Shown in pieces: positions 44,551-56,800 of a DNA stretch of 64,000 nucleotides. The notes below the pieces were generated by a model that saw only the letters and a program-made list of their open reading frames with translations, was not told the DNA's origin and did not search any database. Numbering within the stretch: position 1 is the first letter of the stretch; each line of letters begins with the position of its first letter. This DNA is from Ulva prolifera (Eukaryota; Chlorophyta; Ulvophyceae; Ulvales; Ulvaceae): the NCBI GenBank assembly GCA_023078555.1, contig CM041197.1, positions 1,274,501-1,338,500 on the forward strand, written 5' to 3'. The position numbers and the translations under genes were made by a program.

Positions 44551-47500
44551 TCAGTCGAAGACGGCGGGGCGGCTGACATCCCGGCTGCAGCGGCGGCTGG
44601 CGTGCGCGCCGAGCAGCGCGGCGGCGGCCATGGCGCCAACTGCGCGCAGCGCGGCCGCCGTGCGGCGGGCCGGGTGGCGCAGCCGCGCCTCTTCCGCTGC
44701 TCGCGCCGTCTCCACCTGTTGCCGGTATGACCCAAACTGCTTCTGCACACCGCCGTGGACATGTTAGCATACAGTGGGAGCACACGCCAGGGTTGCGACG
44801 CCACGTCCCAGCACCGTGGGAAAACTGTGATATCTGCACTGCGGACGTCTTCCATCTGCTTGCACGTGTGCAGTAGTGCATTCACACACACACACACACA
44901 CACACAGTGTTGAGACAATGTCACGTCCCACGAATGCACGATCAAAGCAGCTGCAGGCCCTGCACACCTGCACGATCATGAGCTGCTGCGCGGCCGCCGA
45001 GGCCTCCGCGGCGGCCTCCGAGTGCGCGCCGATCGCCACCCTCTCCCGCTGCGCCAGCGCCTCTGCCTTGCCCGCGACCATGCGCAGTGCGTCGCGCTCC
45101 TCCGCCAGCGCCGCCCCGAGCGCCTCGCAGCGGCCGCGCACGGTGCGCAGCTCGCGCTGCAGCGACGCGACGTGGTCGCTGTTCGCACGCTCGGCGCGTG
45201 CGCACAGCGCCTCGAGCGCGGCCGTCTGCTCGTGCGCGCGCCGCACCGCCGCCTCGACGCGCGCCTGACGCCCCTCCTTCTCCGACAGCATCTGCTGTGC
45301 CTGCTCTGCGGCGCGCACGGCGGCGAGCGCTTCCTCGCCGCGGCTAGACAGCGCTTTGGACAAGTCCTCCACAATCCGCTCGCTCTGCGCGATCTCCTGC
45401 AAGGAGAATAGAGGCCATCACAGATGACCACAACACATGTATGCGCCGCACGCCGCACGGGCTCCTCCGCTAGCCGATGTGTCCCCCTTTGAAGTAGGGA
45501 TGGCACAGAGCCGAGGTGGGTGTCCATCTCGTCTCGTGCCGAGGTCTAGGTGGCACGAGATCAACCGAGGTGACCTAGGAATCGTACGAGTTGACCTAGG
45601 ACTCGTACGATTTGACCTCGGACTCGTACGATTTGACCTCGGACTCGTACGATTCACCTCGGATTGCACTAATTCACCTCGGATCAGGTGTGCAGGCATG
45701 TACAAAGCAGCATTACGCTGAGTCAATCGATATATAGCATTGCAATACAATACAGTAGATATAAAAACCTTACAATAGTCATTCAATTGATTCCACCTCC
45801 CTCTGTGCATCCTCATGTGCAAGTGCCTCCATGTCCGCTACTAAAACCTCCTCACCACAGGCTTAAGAATTCCACCACAGATGCATTTCTGTACTGTGCC
45901 ACACACACCATCCATGCCGGGCAATTGTTTAATTCAATTGTAGGCTCGCCAGTGGTAATCAATGTGAGTAATTTAATTATAGTTTGTTCATGCCCTGGGC
46001 TTGTGCACCTGTGTCCGCAATATGTGGTCTCCGATTAGTGTCTAGCAGTGCGTCTGAGACTTTAAGCAGTGTTCGACATAACGGGACCTAGACCCCATCC
46101 GAGGTGGGCCATTTTTTCACCTCGGCCTCGGTACGAGACTCGTACCGAGTTCATTGACCTCGGACTAGAACGAGGTCCTCGACCTCGCCTTTGTGCCATC
46201 CCTACTTTGAAGCCTTGGTCGTGGAAACTTGTAGGTGAGCGCGTTGGTGTGAACAGCTGCACGAGGGGTGTGCCTATCTGATGCAGCAGGTCTGTAGCCA
46301 ACGGCTGGCCGGCTGGCACAGGCAACTCCACACCCACAGACCTGATCTCGGTTGGCGCATGAGCCAGATCTAGTAGACAGGATGCCAACTTCGCAACATC
46401 CCACACCCACAGCTCACTGATGCGGCCAGTACATGTGCCCTCATGAAGGCGTACCGTTCGCATCAACGACATGCATGCAACTCCAGCATGAAATGAAGCA
46501 CTGAAGCGAGCAAACGGCCCCAGGGAAGCACACCTTGGCGCACTCTGACTTCACGACTGCCACCTCCTGCGCAGCCACCGCCCGCACGCCCTCCAGCTGG
46601 CGCCCCTGCGCGCTCAGCGCATCAGCATGCAGCCCCTCGATCGCAGCCGCAAGCTCCCGCCACGCCGCCGGGCACCCTCGCTCCGCATTGCCACCACCGC
46701 ACGTCGCATCCTCAAACTCGTGGTAGCTGCCCGGGATGTTCCCGCTCGAGGGGCTCTTGTGCACCGCCGCCGTGGCCACCCCCCCCAGCGCCATCACCGG
46801 GGTCGACCGCAGCGGCGTCATCGGCTTGGGCGTGCCGCCGTCACCGCCGGCGGACGAGCCCACCGTCGAGGAGCTCTGCCGCAGCGGCGACGCGGCCGCC
46901 CGCGGCGACACGCTGTTCGGCGGCGGCGTCGGTGAAGCCGCGTACGCGGCGTGCACCGGTGAGTCCGGGGGCGCGTTCTCCGACAGCACCGCGAGCGGCC
47001 CCCGTCCGGCCCCGGGCTCCGAGACGCCAAACACCGGCGACTTGGGCGTCGCGCGCACCGCCGTGAGCCACGACTGCCGCAGGTGGTCCGCAACAAACTC
47101 CCGCGCGTCGGCGAGCGCCTCGCGCGCCGAGCTGTGCTCCCGCTGCAGCACCTCGAGCGACCCCGCGAGGCGCTCGCGCTCCGCGGCCTCGGCCGCAAGC
47201 GCAGAGCGCTGCTCGGCGGCGTCGGCCTCTGCGGCGCCGGCGCGCGAGCGCTCGCCGGCTTCAGAGGCGCGGGCGGCCTCCGCGTCGGCGGCGGCGCTGG
47301 CGGCGGTCTCCTGCAGGCGCGCGACCGCGCAGCGCTCGGCGTCGAGCTCGTCCTCCCGGGAAGCAACGGCCGCCTCGAGGTCCTTGATGTGCATGCACAA
47401 CTCATCGATCTGCACAGCCACGACCCCTCAGACACAGAGCGAGCCTGCAGCTACCCGTCACCATCGTCCTGCTTTCTGCTGGTATTCATATATATGTTCG

Positions 47501-50500
47501 CTGCAAAGCGCATCAGCTTCAATACACATGATACGATTCCGGCAACACCTCACGCCCACACATCAAGAGCACATACACACGCACAGAGTACATCTGCCCC
47601 GCAAAAGCAGACACGCCGACCTCACCACGCTGGCCTCCTTCATGCAGCCTGAGGCACGCCTCCCCATGTGCCGCAGGACCTCCCGCAGTGGCGCCCCGGC
47701 CGCCGATGCCACGGCCCTACCGGCACCGCCTCCCTGCGAAGCTGCGGTGGAGTTCGCACCTTGGCCTCGTAGTCCTCCACGTCGCCCGCGAGCGCCTCGC
47801 GCTCGGCCGTCACCTCCTTCAGAGCCTCCTGGGTGCACTCCAGCGTCTGCGTCAGCTCCTCGCACTGCTCGCGCCACGCGTCCCGCTCGCCGCCGACAGC
47901 CTCGGCACGCTGCTCCGCCAGCGACCTCTGCACACCCCGCCACCGTCAACACCAGACCACCCACGCCGGCACGCTATGTCGGAGGTTGACTGCCAGCGGC
48001 TCCTCCTCAAAAGAGGCCAGTCGCATGGAACCACCCACACCCACACCACACTCCAGTGTGAACCGCTTCTCCAAATACCAAGGGATCCAGGAGTCAGAGG
48101 TGTCAATATTCCAATGGACATGTAATCACGCATAACACAAAGACACAGACAACCACACACAGCAGGGCATGGCCGCACCTCGGCCTTCACGGCGTCGTGC
48201 TCCTGTCGCGCCTCGCCGAGCCGCGCCTCCTGCTCCTCCGCCGCCGCCGCACCCGCCGCAAGCTTCTCCTGCAGCCCGGCCTCCCGCTCCTTCAGCGCTG
48301 CGATCACCGCGTCCCGCCCCGCCAGCGCCTCGTTCGCCGCCGCCAGCAGCCCCCGCACCGACGCGACCTCCCCCTCCCGCTCCTCCAGCCGCGCCGACAG
48401 CGCCGCCTCGCGCTCGCCGGCCGCCGCCGCCGCCTCAGCCGCCGCCTCCCGCTCCCGCGCCGCCGCTGCGGTCAGCTCCTCCAGCGCCCGCCCCCGCTCC
48501 GCGACAGCCTCCCGCTCGACGTCGAGCGCGGCCTGCAGCTCCGCGGCGCGTCCGCCTTCCTCCGCGAGCCGGCCCTCCAGCCCCCGGACCTCCTCCCGCA
48601 GCCCCTCGCCCTCCTGCCCTAGCCCCTCCGCCTCGGCGCTGCGCTCCTCCAGCGCGGCCCGCACCTCCGCCAGCTGCGCGCGCGCATCCTCCAGTTCGCT
48701 CTCGAGCACCTCAACCCACCCCCGCCGCGCCTCGAGGTGCTCCCGCGCGGCCCCGAGCTCGCCTTCCAGCCGGCTGTGCTCCTCCTGCGCTGCCGCGGCC
48801 GCCGCCCGTGCGTCCTCTCCCATCTTCTGCAGCTGCGCCAGGAGCTCGGCCCGCGCCGCTTCCACGCGCTCCACCTCCTGCACGTCCCGACCTCGCGCAT
48901 TGTGGCAACCAGAAAGGCTGCTGTGACAAGCACAGCCTCGACATCAAATGCAATCTTGCAGATCTTCGCGACCGGTGAGCCACCTCCGCTGAGGCTGAGG
49001 AGACTCCGCACTTCCACAGTGATGACGCCACAGATGGTACTCTGGAGCCAGTGCACCACTACTCTGGAGCCAGTGCACCACCCTGCACCACTACTAGCTC
49101 CAGAGTACTGGTGCACTGGCTCCACTGCAGTGCCCTACTCTGGAGCCAGTGCACCACCCTGCAGCCACCTGACAGAGCAAGAGACCTCTGCTCACATAGC
49201 CCATGCCGCTCGCGCACCTGCTGTGTGCGGCTGAGGTCCGCCCGCGCGCCGTCCAGAGTCTCCTGTTGCGCGGCCGCGTTCGCCTTGGCCTCCTCCCGCG
49301 CCTCCGCGTCCGCCGTCCGCGCTGCGCCGAGCTCACCTTCGAGCTCCTCCACACGCGCCGCGGCGGTGTCACGGGCAGCCTCGGCGGCCGCCGAGGCGGC
49401 GCCGAGCTCCGCATGCCGCGTCTCCAGCGCCTCGAGGTCCTCGCGCAGGCGCCCGTACTCCTCCTTGAGGGCGTGTGCGTCATCAAGCTCGGCCTGCATA
49501 ACCTCCTGCACAGCGCCTCCCCCGGTTACAGCACAGCCGGACCACGGTTGCTGACGGATGGACGCCGCGGAAAATAGCGAAGGGATGACATCCTGCCACT
49601 TCTCCGCACATGCGTGTGGGCTGCACACAGGTTGATTCGGATGCCTCAGGTGTGTGGTGGCGGAACAGCTGTGCTCGCAGTGAGGGCTCAAGCAGTCACC
49701 GGTGAAGTTCGGACATATGGCGCACGATTGACGGAGATGTCAATAACTCGAGCGCGAAAACATGCCGTGACTTTGTGGAGCAGGGGTGGCTCTGTGTGAG
49801 AGCGAATGTTGCCTCGGTAATGCATTGCAGCAATACACCGCTGAGCTCCAACTACACACAGCCTGGAAGAGATACACTGCAGCAGCCTGAGTCCACAAAG
49901 ACTTGAGCCTATGTGATCACACTCGGGAAGCCAAGCAGGTGTAGCCAGACATCGCTGCTCTGCCAGGATGCCGCTTCAATTGAGCAGCATTGTCGGTCAG
50001 GAGTACAGTGGTGGGGCATGCAATGGTTCTCACACACAGGTATCAGAACGGAAGCACACCACGAGCTGATCTTTCTCTCTAATATCATCGTTCAAGTCTT
50101 CTATGGTCTGATGAAGCTTGCCTAGCTGTTTTGCATTCTGAACTACAACCTTGCTGTAGGTTTCTGTGCTTGTTTGGCATATCTCTTTTTCGCTTTGGAA
50201 ACTGACGGCTGCAGCCGCCAGCTCTGCCCGATCATGCTCCACAGCACTGAGCTTTGTAGAAACTTGCTTCAGTTCGTCCTGAAGGTCTGCATGAGGAGGC
50301 CATTGTCAGCAGAGGTAGAATGAAAGCCAGTTTCCTCTTGCAGGAAGGCCTGGGCAAAGATGCGAGTCAAACAACACGACGTTCAACAAAGTTACATGAG
50401 GCATTACACACACTGAGGACTCTATGCCTAGGTATGCAAGGTACTCGTTGTGTGGCACTGGATGTGACATTTTTTGTGAAAGACGCATCCACGCTGCATG

Positions 50501-51154
50501 CCTGGAGCGGGCAGAACAGCAGATGCAATAATTCAGGGTTAAAATTTCCAGTAAAACGTTGCAGCGTGCTCAAACACAGTGGAGCACTGAAAGGGGCAGC
50601 GAGGGCTTACCGGTTATGGTTCTTCGCATCCTCCGCTTCTCGACAATGTCGTCTGTACAGTTACCTTTCCGATTTCCTGTGAGAGTCATGCTGCTGCCGT
50701 CGAATGACATCGAAGGATCTTTGGCAAAGGGCATCATTGCTAGCTTTGGTGATGCCTCCATCGAGTTTGCAACTTCGGATCGTCCGTCAAGGGCTATCGA
50801 GTGCGAGTGTAGCAAAGAGAAAGGATCGACACGTACTTCTGGGAGGCCAAATCGCCCCGATCTACAACTTTGAACGCTCAACCTGAAGCATGCAGTCGGC
50901 CTGAGTGCGCCAGCGAGCCAAAGCAGGCACGGCTTGTACCATCAGTGATGACGGAAATTCGCGAATGGAAGCTGAAGATTAGCAAAATCCTCACTAGCTT
51001 GCATGTGCAGCATGTCCGGCATGCGGTACCTGTCAACACTAGCACGCGCATTCCCGTCCCTCAGCTGCCTCGGAGGCTGCGGTATGCGCGAATCCGCCGA
51101 CGCCAGGCTGTCTGGTAGACTGTCAGTAGATCCAGGGGGGCGGGGATACGGCAT
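44551..51154 (-). CDS. Large coiled-coil protein of unknown function
   Basis: Minus-strand exons: 51154-51030, 50861-50611, 50286-about 50060, 49505-49218, 48877-48179, 47927-47760, 47409-46534, 45396-44968, 44742-44551; phases match, about 1,084 aa. The N-terminal 125 residues are Ser/Pro-rich and lack heptads (MPYPRPPGSTDSLPDSLAS at the start). From exon 3 on, most of the protein is Ala/Glu/Arg heptad coiled coil. Exon 7 interrupts it with a Ser/Pro/Thr-rich linker carrying several SP and TP sites (TPKSPVFG, PKPMTPLRSTPV), possible proline-directed phosphorylation sites. The C-terminus is Ala-rich with a weakly hydrophobic stretch (ALRAVGAMAAAALLGA), ending in VFD. I recognise no domain and no GRIP motif, so golgin, kinectin-like, centrosomal or ciliary roles are all possible. 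The donor of exon 3 is ambiguous between GTGGTG and GTGTGC, three bases apart. The intron 46533-45397 holds a DNA transposon. Confidence 0.78.
44882..44906 (+). repeat. CA microsatellite
   Basis: A 25-bp (CA)n run in the last intron of the coiled-coil gene. Confidence 0.85.
45487..46212. mobile_element. Non-autonomous hAT-superfamily DNA transposon (MITE-like)
   Basis: A 710-bp element at 45495-46204 is flanked by a perfect 8-bp duplication, CTTTGAAG (45487-45494 and 46205-46212), the usual hAT target-site length. Its terminal inverted repeats start TAGGGATGGCACA and match over 23 bp with two mismatches; TAGGGATG-type ends are typical of hAT elements. The interior has no transposase frame. 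Subterminal DNA is full of ACCTCGG motifs in both orientations and a 21-bp tandem repeat with CTCGTACGATTTGACC (about 45570-45680), plus the palindrome GGTACGAGACTCGTACC near 46131. Such subterminal motif clusters are where hAT transposases bind. It lies in an intron of the coiled-coil gene. The intact duplication and termini suggest a fairly recent insertion. Confidence 0.88.
49038..49157. repeat. 22-bp repeat, three direct copies and one inverted
   Basis: TACTCTGGAGCCAGTGCACC followed by AC occurs at 49038-49059, 49060-49081 and 49136-49157, with an inverted copy at about 49098-49123. The inverted copy can pair with any of the others. All are inside an intron of the coiled-coil gene. Confidence 0.85.
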
Positions 51155-53858
51155 GATAGCTATTAGCTCGCGCTACAAGCGATATGCAACTTCAGTTGAC
51201 ACGAACGGCCATCCTAGCGGAGGCTGTTGTATAGCACTAAATACGGCGAAGCTAGTCTAGTATCGCAAGATTATGTGCATTTGTTTTATTGAAGCCAGGC
51301 AAATACAACGCCAGGGGCGTGGCTGCAAGCCTGAGCTAAAGCTACGTCGACGTATTACATTTCCAACATTCCATTCATCAGTCTGGTGAGGTCGCTGAGC
51401 AGCGCCAGTGCAACATACAAGCCATATGGCGCAGCACTGCAGTTCCCTGTGAAAAGCCCTGAAAGCGTGGCGTCTGCATGGAATTCAGCCGGGCCGTAAG
51501 CACATGATGTGGTAGGTGATTCATGGAGGTTGACTAGATCCGCGAAAGGCGGCGTACACTCGACGCCGCCATGTCGGGCTCAACGAGACTACTCGATAAC
51601 TCGAGTGCGCGCAGCACAACTTTGAAACCCAGCGGCACAGGTATGCCCGAGGGAAGCATCTAAATATCTAATTACAATATTAATTCTATTAGTCGATCTG
51701 AGCTGTAGACCTTTGGCGGCTTCGGAAGCAAGCGGGAGCGGCACACGACAGCACAAATCAGGACCGCGCACCTCGTCACAAATTAATACGGAATCCAGCA
51801 TAAGTGGCGAAAATAACATCCAATACAATTTTGTGGATCTTGAAGAAGGCCTTCAGCTTCAAAATTGGAGCACGAGCGTAGATGCGGCCCCAAGGCCAGA
51901 CCACGTTACTCAGCTATGAGCACGCCAGAAGTCTTCAGCTGCACTCAAGCAACGCAGATGCCTCGTACATATGATAGCAGTGTGCTACGGATGCGATAGC
52001 GCGAAATCTTGCTAGAATACACGACCGCCCAGAATCAACAACAGCCAAGCATCAAGCTGCGCAGGATCGTAGCCTCTCAGATCGCCTTCGACTAAGACAC
52101 CAGCTGTGCTATGTCTCACAGACTCCGCAATTTTATTGCCTCTGGTGCTGTTCGTAGGTGCGGGAACGCGAAACAGTGTCGCTGTTGGCCATGCATGGCT
52201 CGTGGCGAAGGCGGCACCAGCACGATTCTGCATTCCATCATGGAAGCATCGTTTTCAGACGTTTTGCGGAGCCACGCACTGCAGGCTGAATAGAAAGATA
52301 TTTATAAGAACGGGGATTTGTCCATGCCTGGTTTCCATTGAACAAGGGCATATCTTGCGCAATCGAAAGGCCCATTCGATGCTTCGGAGGACGTCATCTC
52401 TGTCAGCCGAATCGACTTTACGGGCAACGTATGCGTTGTGATGCTATGGAGCTACCGATAGGTCAAGCTGTCGAATGTGAATCCTTACGTGGCCGCTGAG
52501 GGATTGTGACCTGTATGCTGTCCAGGAGGAGTAACCACATGTATGGCAGCTGCTGGCTATGGTGAGCAGGCACACGAGGTATGGCGACGTCTACACATGG
52601 CCGCTCTAGCCCACCAAAAGTAACACAACACACGCACGCAGTAGTACTTTTGCGTGCCCGATGCAGGCTGGGTAGCACGGACTTGCTAGAAGAAATCACA
52701 ATGCACAGGGCATCATCAACAATCCAAATGGAATCAATCTTACACATGTGCCTCGCATGCCCTGGACCAACGTCCGATTGAAAACCAGCAACGTCAGGCG
52801 TGCTGGCTAGAGCAACATGAGCACTGCTCCTGCCAGCAGCCACGACACGAAAACTCTACCTATTGCGCTTCCCACATTCACAGGAACGCCTTCCTGCCAG
52901 CAGGGCCCAGCTCATCCAGGCAACAACAGCAAACAACCGCCCATCTCATCAATAAAATTCTACCTCTGCCCTGAGTCCTCCCTCTTCTGCCAGCTGGGAA
53001 CCCCCAGCCACCAGCATCCCGGGGATCCGAATCATTCTGTATCGCTGGAGCACCAGGCAGGGCCCAGACGTGGCACCATCACTCCCGGAGCTCACTGTCA
53101 CACGCCGTGAGCTTCACATCTACACTCCGCACGTGTCGAGCGCTCAACAGGTGCATCATCCACACTTCACTCAGCCATATCTCCGAAAAACAACGTAAAC
53201 TGGGATCGCCCGAGCTGACGCCACTGATGCGCTAGTTATACGGGCGACCCAGCTGCATGCAGTCCACTCTGGCCATGCCTCAACACTCACTCCCTCTCTG
53301 CTGGTTCCAGCCCGTGACGCGACCGAGTGCCCCCCCCGAGCTCCACCGGGCTCGGACGCCAATGACCAGGACCGCAGAGTGCGGGTCACATGGCGTCAGC
53401 GCACTCGGCGTGTACATTGAAAGGCTTCCTCCCGCCCACTCCAGCCACCAGCCACCGGTGCACGCCAGCAGCCCTCACTGCAGCCATACGCCCAGCCACG
53501 ACATGTCTGAGCCGGACAACCTGACGGCCTCACTCAGCTCCAGGAACGCTGGGCTGCGTGCTTGACTTCATGTCGCTGCTCCCGTGGATCGCCCCGCCCC
53601 CATGCATCGCCCCAGTAGAGAGCCCCAGTAGAGACACGACTGCGGAGCTGCAAGCGCAGGGCCGACTGTGCGCCGGTGTCCTCTGATACCTGCCGCCAGG
53701 CCTCCGCTGCAGACACTGCAGCTACTGCCTTGCCGTTCCCACGATCGACATCCCAGCGCCTGTCCGCGCTGCCTCTTCTGCCAGAGTGGCTCACGTGGGG
53801 TGTGCACACCCCGAGCTGTATGGGCCCCACACGCATGCGCAGGTCCTGCCGGAGCGGC
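51155..53858. other. Spacer with unassigned frames
   Basis: No gene is recognised. A 68-codon frame at 51713-51919 (+) begins MAASEASGSGTRQHKSG and includes NFVDLEEGLQLQNW. A frame ending near 52012 (-) reads GVLVEGDLRGYDPAQLDAWL. Both have protein-like composition, but I could not attach them to a family or to other exons. Above 53.1 kb the DNA is C-rich and repetitive without frames. The 3' UTR of the kinase gene should lie just below 53858. Confidence 0.4.
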
Positions 53859-56800
53859 TCACGGCCGGCCGATGAGGCGGCGGCACATGTCCGAGAAGGC
53901 CTGCATGGACGGCCGCTGCCCCGGGTCGCGCTCAAGGAGGGAGAGGATCGGGCGGCGGAGCGCGCCGAGGCGCGTGCGGTGGTCGAACGTCAGGTTGCCG
54001 CCCTCCCATGGCAGCTCCTCCTCCCCCAGCAGCTGCCCGACAACCTGCACCGCGGCCCCGGTGGTGAGCCCCAGGCATGTGTATGCATGTGCTGCCTGCT
54101 ATGAGGTAAGCTCGATTCGGCGGGAAGATCGTGCGGATGCTGCGAGGGGTGATCAGTCCAGCATGAGCCGGAGCACCGGCGGTCAGATTGCGCGATGATG
54201 ATGGGTGCGGACGCCCGTGTTGGCAGCACGCGGCCGCAGACTACCTTTTGAGTGGGGCGAGAGGGCTTGGCGATGGCGAGCAGAGCCCCAGAATTGAGCC
54301 ACATGGCAGCGGCATTTGTCACAGCGTACGATCAACTGACCTTCCTGGACAACGTTACCCAACACAGAGGCGGCTTTCGTTTTTGACAATGCAAGAGCAA
54401 GCGATCTTCTTATGCAGCAGTGGCAAACGTTGTGCACAGCAGGCGCGGCCGCGCACCTCGCTCTTCGTGAGCACGTTGTTCCCAAACGCGCGCTCGCCCA
54501 GCAGCAGCTCAAACGCGATCACCCCGAGCGACCACGCGTCAAACGCGGCGTCCGCGATGATGCCGGGGCTCTCCGGCTGCATCGCCGTCGCGACGACCTC
54601 CGGCGCGGCGTACGCGAGGCTGAACCGTAGCGGCGCACACACCCCCGCGCGCGCGACGCACCCAAAGTCGATCAGCGTCCACCGCTCCTCCCGCGGCAGC
54701 CACATGATGTTCGCGGGCTTGAGGTCGCGGTGGACGTAGCCGGCGGCGTGCAGCTCCGCGAGGCGCTGCGCCACGTGCGCCAGAGCCTGCAAGTGCACGT
54801 GGTGTGTGTGGTTTTACCGCCTGGCGACCCGATACGACCCGGTACGTGCACAGCCCATGCATGCCACGGTACATGGCGCTGAGGACGTGGCTCGCCACAC
54901 ATGTCTGTGCTTGTGCCACACATGCCTGGGCTCGCGCCACACCAGCATCGCGCGCTCGGCTCTGTGCGCCGCTGACCGCGCGCGCTAGGTGGGGAGGTGC
55001 CTGTGTACGACTGAGATATGTGCACCATGCTGTAATCGAGAGGGTCCACCGGCATGGCGAGTCCCGAGTCTTTCGAGGTGTCATGTCTTGCCAGGTCACA
55101 GCCCAACTGAAACCTAAGATATGGGGCAGATACTGCCGGGTGATGCAGCAGGGCGGTGTGCAGGGTGTGCAGGGTGGCGGAGGGGTCCGTCACGTACCTG
55201 AGCAACAGAGCCTACATCCGGCCGGGAGCCAGCAGCCCACTCGTCGAGAGCCTCCCCGCGCTCCATCACGATGAACGGCGGCATCGGGTTCCCGGAGGGG
55301 TCCGTCACCGCGCCGTTCTCGTTCGGGCACACGTCGGCGACGTTCGGGAGGATGCTCCGCAGCGCGGGGTCGGAGTACAGGGAGCGCTCGAGCGTGAAGA
55401 CGGCGGGGATGACGCAGAACTTCACGGCGTACTCACGCCCGTTGAACACGCCCGTCGCGAACTGCACCGCTCCCTGGCCTGCAGCCACGCAGCGCTGCTG
55501 TTAGGGATGGCGATGCGGTGTCCGGCGTTGTTACCAGATGTGGTGCAGGAGGGATGGGTCTGCGAGTGCATGCATGTGTGCATGTGCATGAAGTGACAGG
55601 TGGGGCATTGTAACTATGACGGGAGGCAGCCATGCAGTGGTGGGTTTGAAGTGCTGTTGTTACCAGGATGCAGAAATGCCCACGGCAGGCTTGCATGTTT
55701 GCTTGAATTTGAACCTCTCCCCAGGATGTGGTGCATGGCAGAGGTATTACACATCTGTCTACAGAGTGGTAGAGGAAGCTAGAGGGGTTGGGGCAAGGGT
55801 TTAGAGGAAGCCAGAGGGGTAGTTGCCCCCGCAGCACACGACAACTTCTAGACTGTGCCTAGTTCTAGACTGTGCCTTACCCGGTGGGGCAATCCAGTGA
55901 TATGGCCACCACCAGGAGCCTGTGGTATAGAGGTCATATCACTGGACTGCCACATGCTGCCAGGAGCTGGAGCTGGGCCAGGCGCTGCATGCTTTCAGGT
56001 AATACACACAAGTCATGCTATGATATGGTGGGCGGCACAGCTGCTGTGATGTGAACATCACGATGTTGGCTGGCCATGCAGTGCATGGTGAGAGGGCAAG
56101 CTAGCGTGGGAACTAGTGCATGACACTTAGGCCGTGTTCAGTGTTCAGTGGGGTGCGCCTGAAGTAGGGTGCATGGGGCGGACGCGGGTGATGTGACCGG
56201 TCACATTGCATGCTGTGTTCAGAAGCAATTTGGTGTCGCACCGGAGGACAGCACCACGTACTGCAGAACCTGCTCGGGCACAATGAAAAGCACTCGTGCA
56301 TGCTAGATGTGGTATTGATTGACAAAAATGATGTTCTGAAGTGCTTCGCGATGATGTTCCAGTCAGTCAAAGGTATGTGTCCCCGGTCGCGTCCTCATGC
56401 AATGAGTCTCGGCAATGTGTACCCCCCTCGGAGGGGGTCACATACCCGACCGGACACATTCGCGGGACACATCACGTATCATCAAATAACTTTTAAACGT
56501 CAGCGAATCAGGACAAATCACCGATGCAGCGAGACTTAAATCATGATCATAAGTGTAGTTTATGCTTCGTTCAGGTCTGTTGCAACTTTTTTGTTTCGCG
56601 ACGTCACTCCACTGAACACGGCCTTACTAGCCAAGTCCCAACACGGGGGTCGGGATGGTGTGAAGCTGCAGCGCACAGGCCACTCTATCCCAGCTTTGTA
56701 TAGTCTGTGCACAACATCACGTCGATGCAACACTGCAGGCCCAGTTCAGCAACAGGCTGCAGTGCAGAAGACGGCGAACCGTACTTTACGCGTCAGCACA

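Noticed and set aside
45560-45690. Short spaced direct repeats resembling a CRISPR array
   Set aside because: The units are contiguous 21-bp subterminal repeats inside a eukaryotic hAT-type element. There are no unique spacers and no cas genes.
48169-48978. A plus-strand Pro/Ala/Arg-rich frame of 269 codons
   Set aside because: Antisense shadow of a 233-codon coiled-coil exon on the minus strand.
49038-49157. Possible tRNA or structured RNA from the inverted repeats
   Set aside because: No cloverleaf features; the pairing is explained by inverted copies of one repeat unit.
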